From a virus, in IMG/VR virus record IMGVR_UViG_3300030329_005427, positions 1 through 28,335 of that record: 28,335 bases of DNA. One strand, written 5' to 3'. Shown piece by piece: positions 7,385 to 14,039 of the stretch (the first letter of the stretch is position 1; each line of letters starts with the position of its first letter). Under the pieces are notes generated by a model, which was not told where the DNA came from, searched no databases, and was given only the letters and a program-made list of their open reading frames with translations. The translations under genes were made by a program, and so were the position numbers.

Positions 7385-7662
7385 GCTGGGCAACGCAGAC
7401 TCCCAACAGTAATGATTCATGGAAAACCTTCGCACCTCATAGTAGGTCTATATGGGAAGATGCTGGTTCTTTTACTTGGGATGGATTATCTACAGATACA
7501 TCACTTGATCTTTTAGATCTTACCTGGGATGGAATTAGTTGGAAAATACTATCGGAATGGAGTCTTGATAATGTTGGTAGCGCTCCAAGTTGGATCGCTC
7601 AAAATATGACAAGCGATACATATACTACATCCCTTCAACCGCATACAACTTGGGAGATATAA
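7381..7662 (+). CDS. tryptophan-rich small virion-cluster protein
   Basis: A 93-residue protein with nine tryptophans (W3, W14, W25, W33, W49, W54, W60, W71, W91), about one in ten residues, and few charged residues other than Asp. TWDG occurs twice (residues 32-35 and 48-51), SW occurs four times, and two segments (about 22-39 and 43-60) look like degenerate copies of one unit. It has no Cys. The ATG overlaps the adaptor stop (ATGA) and the stop overlaps the next start (TAATG), so it is surely translated in the tail-connector operon. I do not recognise a family. The spaced aromatic pattern suggests short beta hairpins that bind other virion proteins or carbohydrate, but that is only a reading of composition. 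Confidence 0.75.
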   Translation: MSWATQTPNSNDSWKTFAPHSRSIWEDAGSFTWDGLSTDTSLDLLDLTWDGISWKILSEWSLDNVGSAPSWIAQNMTSDTYTTSLQPHTTWEI

Positions 7663-7943
7663 TGAAATTTATGGAACTAATGCAAAGAGCTGGATTACAA
7701 AGTTTTGGCATTGCAAAGTCTTATTTTAAAAGTGCTCTATTAGAAGTCGAAAGTAGATATCCTGACAAAATAGAGCAAGCTAAGACAAATTTAACTAAGG
7801 ATAAAAGATATTACTCAACTCCACCGAATATGGTTAATTTGCAAGATGTTCGTGTTAAGTATAAAGGAGATGATGGAGAAACAAAATACCGTTCTATCCC
7901 CAGGATAAAAATGGTAGAGGATATTGATCAAGATGGCGTCTGA
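7662..7943 (+). CDS. small connector or tail-completion protein, hypothetical
   Basis: A 93-residue basic protein. The N-terminal half is a helix (FMELMQRAGLQSFGIAKSYF), the C-terminal half contains YYSTPPNMVNLQDVRVKYKG and RSIPRIKMVEDIDQDGV. The phrase of a Tyr/Tyr-Ser-Thr-Pro-Pro turn followed by a hydrophobic beta strand and charged strand is common in small head-completion or tail-assembly proteins of marine-type podoviruses, but I cannot name a family. The ATG at 7662 overlaps the previous stop (TAATG). An in-frame ATG at 7590 lies 72 bases into the previous gene and lacks a ribosome site, so I reject it. Confidence 0.7.
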   Translation: MKFMELMQRAGLQSFGIAKSYFKSALLEVESRYPDKIEQAKTNLTKDKRYYSTPPNMVNLQDVRVKYKGDDGETKYRSIPRIKMVEDIDQDGV

Positions 7944-8301
7944 TAATAAATATGCATATTATTTTCGAGGCAGAGATATTGCTGTAGTAGAAAATAAGGA
8001 TGGTAAGTGGCAATCCCCAACAGAGACTGTTGCAGAGGGATTGATGTTTGAGTATAGTAAATTGCCTAATGTTCCTACGGTTGAGAGTTCTGATTTAGAT
8101 ATATCAGATACACTCGCTAATGCTATTATATACTACTTTAAAGCTATGAAAGCAGAGGAAGAAAAGGAATTGCAAGAGAAAGAGTATTACTATGCACTGT
8201 TTTTAAAATGGGCTCATATGGATAGAGATAACAGAATTAAAACTGTTAGAAGAATTACACCTTTATTTTCTAGTGCCCCTAACATAAGAAATACAAAATG
8301 A
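7933..8301 (+). CDS. small connector-like structural protein, hypothetical
   Basis: A 122-residue protein with an N-terminal beta-rich part (about residues 6-35, KYAYYFRGRDIAVVENKDGK), then GLMFEYSKLPNVPTVESSDL, a predicted helix pair (LANAIIYYFKAMKAEEEKEL and following, about 64-100), and a basic tail. The layout, a short beta N-terminus, an E-Y-x-x-x-P-x-x-P turn and then a helix containing Y-x-x-A-x-x-x-E, is seen in neck and head-tail joining proteins of podoviruses. This is a pattern, not a firm hit. I chose ATG 7933, which overlaps the previous gene by 11 bases and follows GAGG by 12 bases. A TTG at 7924 is in frame but has no better site. It is part of the coupled 7381-8747 run. Confidence 0.7.
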   Translation: MASDNKYAYYFRGRDIAVVENKDGKWQSPTETVAEGLMFEYSKLPNVPTVESSDLDISDTLANAIIYYFKAMKAEEEKELQEKEYYYALFLKWAHMDRDNRIKTVRRITPLFSSAPNIRNTK

Positions 8302-8747
8302 TTAAAAAAGCTGTTAAAAAAATAACAAAAGAAACTTTAAAAAGAATTAATCTATATTCAGAAGAAGCAGTAGCATTGATAATGGCAACTGGTAGCGCTG
8401 AAAGTGGATATAGGCACTTAGAGCAGATAAAAGGTCCTGCTTTAGGATTTTTCCAAATGGAGCCTGCAACATGTCGTGATATAATGGAGAATTACGTAGT
8501 GTATAGGCCTAAGTATAAAAATGCATTAATTACTATTGGTTTTGATGAAGCAGATTTAGAATTTTGTTTATACACTAACATTGCAGTTCAAGCAGCAATG
8601 TGTAGACTGCATTACAGACGAGTTCCTAAGAGATTACCTGCAGCGGATGATCTAGAGGGTCAAGCAAGATATTGGAAAAAATGGTATAATACAGAGCTTG
8701 GTCGTGGAACCGTTGAACATTTCATTAAAGCAAATCAGGAGAAATGA
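8298..8747 (+). CDS. lysozyme / lytic transglycosylase-like cell-wall enzyme
   Basis: A 149-residue soluble protein with the SLT/lysozyme-like pattern: TGSAESGYRHLEQIKGPALG then FFQMEPATCRDI (residues 31-61). The Glu of AESGY (Glu35) sits where the catalytic acid of SLT-type transglycosylases is found, followed by the conserved GxFQMEP-T segment. The rest includes a paired-helix region (DLEFCLYTNIAVQAAMCRLH) and an ARYWKKWYNTELGRG stretch like the C-terminal wall of the active-site cleft. It lacks a signal peptide. It could be the endolysin or a virion-associated wall-degrading protein used in DNA entry; its place among tail genes favours the latter, the membrane-protein block upstream would allow the former. 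Overlaps the previous gene (ATGA) and abuts the next (TGA then ATG). Confidence 0.72.
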   Translation: MIKKAVKKITKETLKRINLYSEEAVALIMATGSAESGYRHLEQIKGPALGFFQMEPATCRDIMENYVVYRPKYKNALITIGFDEADLEFCLYTNIAVQAAMCRLHYRRVPKRLPAADDLEGQARYWKKWYNTELGRGTVEHFIKANQEK

Positions 8748-9629
8748 ATGATATGTCCTTATTGTTCTTCAATAAAAGTAGTAAAAGAAGGTACTCGAAA
8801 AACGAAAAAAGAGAATTACCAGCGTTTTTCTTGTCAGAAATGTGGGAAATGGTATCAAGTACCTTTTTCTCAAGCAGAATTAAACAAAAATGGAATTGTT
8901 GAGCCAGGTAGCCTCCTTTCCTTTAAGTTCGATGGACCTATTAAAGTTCACGGTGCTACTGATGTTCATCATGGTGCAGCTGAGCATAGCTGGAGCCATT
9001 TTGACGAATTTATTGAGGAAGTGGACGCAGACCCACGAGCAAGATGGTTCTTGAATGGAGATAATATTGAACTTATACCACCGAATTATAAGATTCCTCA
9101 AAGAGGTCAATCAATGGAGCCCGATGAACAGCATATATCATTTAGAAAGAGAATTGAGAAGATTGCAGATAAACTTCTTTTTATTCGTGGTGGTAACCAT
9201 GATTTTATCAGGAGCGTTAACATTCTAGGCTTTGATGTATCTATGTTACTCGCTGATGATTTAAAGGTGCCATATTTTAAAATGCCTGGATATACTAGAA
9301 TCGATATTAATGATAAGTCTTGGTACTTAGTTAGTGGTCATGGTAAAAGTGGTGGTAAAAATGGGGATCTAGAACTAGATAAAATGGCTGCAGTTTATAG
9401 CCAAGGAGATGTTTTTTTTCTTGGACATAATCATCAGCTGTATGCTAAACCTATTGACTCATTGAGGGTTGAAGGTAGTGAGGAAAAACTTCATAGGAGA
9501 TGGTATTGTAGAGGAGGATCATTCTTGAATTATGCGGAATATGCTCGATATTCATTTTATCCTATGATAAGAACAGGTTGGGTTACAATGGAATTTGGAC
9601 CCAAGGTAATTAAAGCATGGGCTAATTAG
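8748..9629 (+). CDS. zinc-ribbon metallophosphoesterase in the virion operon
   Basis: A 293-residue protein. Residues 3-32 form a CPYC...CQKC zinc ribbon (Cys3, 6, 29, 32). Residues 65-293 carry calcineurin-like phosphoesterase motifs in the right order: DVH (D72, H74), GDN (D105, N106), GGNHD (N150, H151), SGHG (H198) and GHNH (H227, H229). These would bind two metal ions and cleave a phosphodiester or phosphomonoester. The ribbon resembles those of InsA-like and other DNA-binding proteins, so a nucleic-acid substrate is a reasonable guess, but nothing fixes it. The gene sits inside the connector and tail block, its ATG directly follows the previous stop, and AGGAG precedes it. It may be a virion component or an assembly or defence-countering enzyme (for example against nucleotide-signal or DNA-modifying defence). 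The enzyme class is firm; the role is open. Confidence 0.88.
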   Translation: MICPYCSSIKVVKEGTRKTKKENYQRFSCQKCGKWYQVPFSQAELNKNGIVEPGSLLSFKFDGPIKVHGATDVHHGAAEHSWSHFDEFIEEVDADPRARWFLNGDNIELIPPNYKIPQRGQSMEPDEQHISFRKRIEKIADKLLFIRGGNHDFIRSVNILGFDVSMLLADDLKVPYFKMPGYTRIDINDKSWYLVSGHGKSGGKNGDLELDKMAAVYSQGDVFFLGHNHQLYAKPIDSLRVEGSEEKLHRRWYCRGGSFLNYAEYARYSFYPMIRTGWVTMEFGPKVIKAWAN

Positions 9630-9638
9630 GAGAAAATC

Positions 9639-9869
9639 ATGGATATAAAATCAATGTTAGTTAAACTAGCTGAAGATCAAGCTGAAAAAATGCAAGAGGA
9701 AGCTGTAAAGCATCTTGCGTCTGATGAAATGTCTGATATGATCGCTACAAAGATCAATGAAAAAATAGATATTCCATTTGTAAGTGAAGATAAAGAACAG
9801 ATATTTTTTGAAAGGATGGTTGATATCGTAACAGATATCTTAGAAGGCGTATTTAAGGGGAAAAAATGA
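9639..9869 (+). CDS. small acidic helical protein, hypothetical
   Basis: A 76-residue acidic protein that is likely entirely helical. It has an N-terminal amphipathic helix (SMLVKLAEDQAEKMQEEAVK), a middle with ATKINEKIDIPFVSEDKEQI and a C-terminal helix (FFERMVDIVTDILEGVFKGK). Small proteins with a KIDIPF-x-x-E-x-x-E pattern occur in tail regions of podoviruses and in bacterial genomes, usually unnamed. TAGGAG lies 9 bases before the ATG. The stop overlaps the next start (ATGA), coupling it to the Lys-rich protein. It may be a helper of tail assembly or a partner of that protein. No function is assigned. Confidence 0.7.
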   Translation: MDIKSMLVKLAEDQAEKMQEEAVKHLASDEMSDMIATKINEKIDIPFVSEDKEQIFFERMVDIVTDILEGVFKGKK

Positions 9870-10078
9870 AAGAAATAATAATATTAACAGCTGTACTTGC
9901 TGAGGAACCAGATAGCTCTAAATTTCCTACACCAGAGCATATTCTGAATACCCATCCTACGTATAGCGTAGTTGCGAGTGCTGATGTAAAAAAGAAAAAG
10001 AAAAAGGGTAGGAAATTAGCTGAGAAGGGAAAGAAGAAAAAAAAGGGTTTCTTTTCAAAGGTATTTGGTTCGAAATAA
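9866..10078 (+). CDS. small protein with poly-lysine C-terminus
   Basis: A 70-residue protein. The N-terminal 40 residues are ordinary (MKEIIILTAVLAEEPDSSKF then PTPEHILNTHPTYSVVASAD), then from about residue 42 the sequence is almost only Lys with Gly and Arg (VKKKKKKGRKLAEKGKKKKK), ending GFFSKVFGSK. At the DNA level this is an A-rich tract with a possible slippery site (see 10039-10045). The strongly basic tail would bind DNA, RNA or acidic membrane lipids; the terminal GFFSKVFGSK is amphipathic. The gene is coupled to the preceding one (ATGA) and followed after 15 bases by the nozzle-like gene. I do not recognise a family. Confidence 0.65.
   Translation: MKEIIILTAVLAEEPDSSKFPTPEHILNTHPTYSVVASADVKKKKKKGRKLAEKGKKKKKGFFSKVFGSK
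10039..10045 (+). other. candidate -1 slippery heptamer A AAA AAG
   Basis: Within the Lys codons of the 70-residue gene the reading frame runs AAG AAG AAA AAA AAG GGT, so the heptamer A AAA AAG is in the phase that supports -1 slippage in E. coli dnaX. AAGGGA lies about nine bases upstream, similar to the stimulating internal Shine-Dalgarno of dnaX. I see no strong downstream hairpin. A -1 shift would read through 10045 to a TGA near 10131, adding about 28 codons. Confidence 0.3.
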
Positions 10079-10093
10079 CCTTTAGGATGATCG

Positions 10094-12718
10094 ATGGCCA
10101 GGAAGCAAGAATGGAAAATTGAAAGATTTGATGGTGGGTTAAATCTTGGGTCCTCTTTGCGCGATGTGCAAGATACTCAATTAGTACAAGCTCAATCAGT
10201 TAATCTAGATACTCTTGGCACAATAAAATGTGGTGGCAAGGTAGTTGTTAATGCAGTAGGTACTACACCTACCTTCACCACAGAAGCAGGAGTTGGCAAT
10301 CAATACTTTACTCCTTTATCTTTAAAATTCGGTAGTGGATTATTCAAATTTGGTAGTGATTACACACTAACATTAAGTGGGACAGATGCAGTTGCTACTG
10401 AATCCCCAACAAAATATATAGGGTTTATAGATAAGAATGCAAATTTAGCCTTATATAATGATACTAGTTCTGCATGGATAACTATGCGATTCGATGCGCA
10501 GTCTTCTAATTCAGCATTTGACCCTGTTACTTATGCAGTAGATGGAGTAGTGAGGATATCTAATGCTGATTATTCATATGTAGGCACAACAACTGGAAAA
10601 TGGTTTGGTTATATTAGAAGGCATTTTTTTAAAGGATGCACTGATGCATATACTGTTAATAAATGGAAAATGCTAGATCAAGACCTTACCCCTCCTGGTG
10701 GCTTACATGTGAAAGGAACATATAATTCAGGGGTGAGAAAAGATTTTGATAGTAATGTAGGAGACACAGTAGATCCAGTCACTCTAAGTAATAACGATAT
10801 TTTAGTGCATCTTTATGCTAAAAGAGATCAAACGGCAGCTGATGCTCTAAATAAATCTGCTGATGCGGGAACTGGCTCAGGTGAACCTGTTTCTACTGTA
10901 ACTGGCTGGGAAGCCAAATGGTATATTGCTGTATCATATGTATATGAGGGAGATCAAGAATCGCCATTGCGTTATAGGGATTCTGGAGATGAATTTGTTG
11001 ATTTTATTGAAGAACAGCAACCCGCTATTGATGGTAGCGCATCTACTACTATAACTGCTGAAGTTCCGTATATACAAGATGTCAATGTCATGGTTGCAAT
11101 TAAATCTGATGTGATTGATGATGATGGGTCACTTATCATAGATCCTCGCATTAAAGGGATAAATGTTTACGCTAGGGAAGAAAATGCAGAAAGTTGGTGG
11201 AGGATAGCTACTTGTCACATAGAAAAGGGAATTGAGCTAGAAAGTGGTACAGGAACCTATGATGTCTGGAAGAATTATGAAAGAGGTAGTTCTGGGGCGA
11301 TTACTAGCTTTGCTGATCCCAACGTAGGGAATGCCAATGCTTTTACCTTAGTGACCTCTAATGGACATGGTCTTTCTAATGGGGATACTATCAAAATTGA
11401 AAACTCAACAAACTATAATGGCTCTCATACTGTTTCTTCTGTTGCTACAAATACTTTTGAAATTGACCATTCTTTTACCACTGGTGGTAGTGAGGGATCT
11501 GGCTCTACGTGGATCAAGGGAACGATTGGTCGTTTCTGGTCTCAAACTAGCTACCAAAAAACATTTCCCAATGATATTACTTTTGAACTTTCTTCTGGCT
11601 TTGATAATACGGTTGAAGAAATTAGAGCTAGGTTTAAAACAGCAACAGTACTTGGCAGATACGCATGGATTGGTAATGTAAGAATGCTTAATCCAGATAA
11701 GGGAGAAGTGGAAACACTAAGTGATGTTATGATAAAAACTCCAGCTGGGAAATTCGATACATACCTGTATGATAGAAGATCAGTAGCTGCTATTAATGAC
11801 GGAGAGAGTATTGTTCATATAGAAGGATATAATGATCGCATATTGCAGTTTAAAGAAGATACTCTATATATAATAAATGTTACAAGTGATATGGAATTCC
11901 TAGAGCAAACACTACCTGGTCGTGGAGTTACTCACTCTGCTTCAGTAACGAAAAGTCAGTATGGAATCACATGGGCAAATAAAGAAAGTGTATTTCATTA
12001 TGATGGACAAAACGTTATAGATCTCTTTCTTAAAGAGGGATCTAAAGCTATAACAGAAGAAGAGTGGGAGAGATTTAGGTCTGTTGCAAAGAATAATGCA
12101 GGTGGCGCTAGTAATGATCAATTGGTTGGATACAATCCAAGAAATTCTACATTGTTAGTTGTAGACAGTGTAGGTGGTGGAACTAACACTGGAGAATTAT
12201 ACATTTTTAGTTTTAAAACTAATTCATGGACGTTTTTTCCAGATGTTCAAGGTCTATTTGAAGGTGAAAAGAAGAGCAATATGATAGTAGACTGGGATGG
12301 AAAATTAATGTTTGGCGAAGAGCATGATCACGATTCTGAAAGTGGTACTGTTATGAAATTTAAAGAATGGCAATATGAACCGTTTGGAAATTCTACATTT
12401 CTAGTAGAAACCAAGGATCTAAACTTTGGCTCTAATGCTTCTAATAAACGTATTTACAGTATTTACGTAACTCATAGGAATTCAGGAAGTAATGCCGTTA
12501 AACTATGGTATAAAGCAACAAATCTTAGTAGTGGAACTGGAGATTGGGTAGACGCTGGTGTGCTAACAAATTCTGCTAGTACGATTGTGCAAAAATTTAG
12601 CGTAGGATTAAACAATATTGTATCTTTACAATTAAAAATCGATAGTGCAGGTATACCAAATTTAAATTTTGAAGTTGATAATATTAGCATTGTTTACAGG
12701 GAAAAGACATTAAAGTGA
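10094..12718 (+). CDS. large nozzle / tail tube-like protein with inserted beta domain
   Basis: An 874-residue beta-rich protein. It starts KIERFDGGLNLGSSLRDVQD (about 8-27), the opening typical of podovirus tail nozzle or DNA-stabilising proteins (T7 gp12, P22 gp10-like group): F-x-G-G-L-N, then pre-determined contacts on the neck. Long beta-rich stretches follow. The C-terminal half includes SQYGITWANKESVFHYDGQN, YNPRNSTLLVVDSV and LYIFSFKTNSWTFFPD, repeats that look like beta-propeller blades. Residues about 403-476 look like a separate inserted beta module (FTLVTSNGHGLSNGDTIKIE and following) of the FCCH-like kind often found inside phage tail proteins. Role inferred: the distal short-tail tube through which DNA leaves. 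Spacing of 15 bases from the previous gene, with AGGATGA before the ATG. Its stop overlaps the next start (GTGA). Confidence 0.7.
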   Translation: MARKQEWKIERFDGGLNLGSSLRDVQDTQLVQAQSVNLDTLGTIKCGGKVVVNAVGTTPTFTTEAGVGNQYFTPLSLKFGSGLFKFGSDYTLTLSGTDAVATESPTKYIGFIDKNANLALYNDTSSAWITMRFDAQSSNSAFDPVTYAVDGVVRISNADYSYVGTTTGKWFGYIRRHFFKGCTDAYTVNKWKMLDQDLTPPGGLHVKGTYNSGVRKDFDSNVGDTVDPVTLSNNDILVHLYAKRDQTAADALNKSADAGTGSGEPVSTVTGWEAKWYIAVSYVYEGDQESPLRYRDSGDEFVDFIEEQQPAIDGSASTTITAEVPYIQDVNVMVAIKSDVIDDDGSLIIDPRIKGINVYAREENAESWWRIATCHIEKGIELESGTGTYDVWKNYERGSSGAITSFADPNVGNANAFTLVTSNGHGLSNGDTIKIENSTNYNGSHTVSSVATNTFEIDHSFTTGGSEGSGSTWIKGTIGRFWSQTSYQKTFPNDITFELSSGFDNTVEEIRARFKTATVLGRYAWIGNVRMLNPDKGEVETLSDVMIKTPAGKFDTYLYDRRSVAAINDGESIVHIEGYNDRILQFKEDTLYIINVTSDMEFLEQTLPGRGVTHSASVTKSQYGITWANKESVFHYDGQNVIDLFLKEGSKAITEEEWERFRSVAKNNAGGASNDQLVGYNPRNSTLLVVDSVGGGTNTGELYIFSFKTNSWTFFPDVQGLFEGEKKSNMIVDWDGKLMFGEEHDHDSESGTVMKFKEWQYEPFGNSTFLVETKDLNFGSNASNKRIYSIYVTHRNSGSNAVKLWYKATNLSSGTGDWVDAGVLTNSASTIVQKFSVGLNNIVSLQLKIDSAGIPNLNFEVDNISIVYREKTLK

Positions 12719-12906
12719 AAAGAGAAATTAGAAATATTGTTAATTTAAAAGGTACTAAAGCTTCAGTAAGTACAGGAATACCTGCATTGGGTGATCTCCC
12801 CGAAGGTGTTCCTCAATATAGATTTATAAAAGGCAAGGGTATGTATCAATTTTTAAAGCATAATGGCGTGATATATAACTCTAAGTTTAATAAGGGAGGA
12901 TTATAA
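12715..12906 (+). CDS. 63-residue basic protein with a short beta module
   Basis: A small basic protein beginning at GTG (MKREIRNIVNLKGTKASVST) with a Gly/Pro-rich turn (IPALGDLPEGVPQYRFIKGK) and GMYQFLKHNGVIYNSKFNKGGL. The final section, an aromatic strand, a turn (KHNG) and another strand (VIYNSKF), looks like a single beta hairpin, similar to repeat units that attach to the surface in some tail and adhesion proteins. I do not assign a family. The GTG overlaps the nozzle stop (GTGA) and the TAA overlaps the next ATG (TAATG), so it is locked into the operon. A role as a tail-tip adaptor is plausible but not shown. Confidence 0.65.
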   Translation: MKREIRNIVNLKGTKASVSTGIPALGDLPEGVPQYRFIKGKGMYQFLKHNGVIYNSKFNKGGL

Positions 12907-13532
12907 TGTCTCAAGCCTACGGTGCAGTTCAATTAAAATATGACAATATGAAATCTAAGGATACCGCTTTACAGAGCAGATTTGACCATTCTCAAGATAT
13001 TGCTGATAAAACACTAGAAGATCAATATAGAGGTGCACAAGCAATAGATGACTCAAAGGATAGCTGGGCTATGAATCTTGGAAGGGGTGTTGCGGGTGGT
13101 GTGGTAGGATTAGGTACATTTCTTACTACAGGTAGTCCAACTGCTACTGCAGCTGCTGTAGGTGCAACTGATAAAGCAATTACATCAGCTTATGGAACAC
13201 CAGATGATTATGTTGCATATACTAGAGGTGGGCTTGATAACTTTCTCGCATTAAAAGATAAGCAGAATAAGCAATATACAACTGAGGCTATACAACTGGG
13301 TTCATTAGCTTATCAGGGAGCTGATATTGCTACAAAAACAGCTAATATGAATGTTTATGATTACTATGAGCAAAACTTAGGTGATGAATTTCACAATCAA
13401 AGTTGGGCAGATTGGGCTGCAGAAGATCATAGTATTTTAGATCTGCATAAAGGTATTGATTCTAGATTTGGACAATTTGATAATGTAGATAGTTATTGGG
13501 ATAGATTAAGCATTATGATGGGGCGAAGATAG
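12906..13532 (+). CDS. probable internal virion protein with hydrophobic Gly/Ala segment
   Basis: A 208-residue protein. An N-terminal helical part (about 1-55) is followed by a Gly/Ala/Thr-rich hydrophobic segment (about 57-92, GRGVAGGVVGLGTFLTTGSP then TATAAAVGATDKAI), then helical sequence with many Asp, Asn and Trp, ending DNVDSYWDRLSIMMGRR. Gly/Ala-rich amphipathic segments of this sort occur in ejection and internal core proteins that insert into the host envelope, such as P22 gp7, gp16 and gp20 or T7 gp14-like proteins. It is placed after the nozzle and before three large proteins, as in other podoviruses, so an ejection role is likely. Start overlaps the previous stop (TAATG), preceded by GGGAGG. 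Family not identified. Confidence 0.65.
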   Translation: MSQAYGAVQLKYDNMKSKDTALQSRFDHSQDIADKTLEDQYRGAQAIDDSKDSWAMNLGRGVAGGVVGLGTFLTTGSPTATAAAVGATDKAITSAYGTPDDYVAYTRGGLDNFLALKDKQNKQYTTEAIQLGSLAYQGADIATKTANMNVYDYYEQNLGDEFHNQSWADWAAEDHSILDLHKGIDSRFGQFDNVDSYWDRLSIMMGRR

Positions 13533-13541
13533 GGGGTTTTT

Positions 13542-14039
13542 ATGGCTAGTAAGGCTGAAGAAAAATATGGTGTAGAATTTGGCGAATGGTATGCATTGCA
13601 TGAAAATGAGTATGATGAGTTTTGGTCAACAGAAAGGACTGAGATGGAAAATGCATATAAGCAATGGAAATCCTTAAATAAAACATATCAACCAATGATA
13701 GATGATCTCCAAGATCAATATGATGATCTTACTGCTCTAACAACTTCTGCTCATTATAGACCAGAGATAGGGTTCCAAATACAAGCTGGCGCTAATAAAG
13801 CAGAATCTATGTGGTCAGGATCCACTAGGAAGTTATTTAATACAAAAGCTGGATCTACGATGATTGCATCTTCTGGTATAGCTTCCACAATGAAGGATAT
13901 AGAAACCTCCTTTAATAGCATTATGGATAATACTATTTATAGCACATATTCTGATGTCCAAAATAAAATAAGCGGAGCTAAGGATCTACAGAGGCAAATA
14001 CAGAGTGATATTAGAGGATATGAAAGGGAGTTAGTATGA
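13542..14039 (+). CDS. helical virion-cluster protein, hypothetical
   Basis: A 165-residue protein that is mostly helical. The first 70 residues are aromatic and acidic (EFGEWYALHENEYDEFWSTE), followed by a coiled-coil-like segment (YKQWKSLNKTYQPMIDDLQD), a Ser/Thr/Gly-rich middle (AGANKAESMWSGSTRKLF), and a C-terminal helix (VQNKISGAKDLQRQIQSDIR). There is no membrane helix. The stop overlaps the start of the following 642-residue gene (ATGA), and the ATG has an AGGGGG site embedded in the previous stop region. Coupling with the two neighbours suggests an internal core or ejection subunit. No family is recognised. Confidence 0.65.
   Translation: MASKAEEKYGVEFGEWYALHENEYDEFWSTERTEMENAYKQWKSLNKTYQPMIDDLQDQYDDLTALTTSAHYRPEIGFQIQAGANKAESMWSGSTRKLFNTKAGSTMIASSGIASTMKDIETSFNSIMDNTIYSTYSDVQNKISGAKDLQRQIQSDIRGYERELV

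Noticed and set aside
7924-7932. TTG 7924 as start of the 122-residue gene
   Set aside because: ATG 7933 is nine bases later in the same frame and has the ribosome-site evidence; TTG is rare and adds only MIK.
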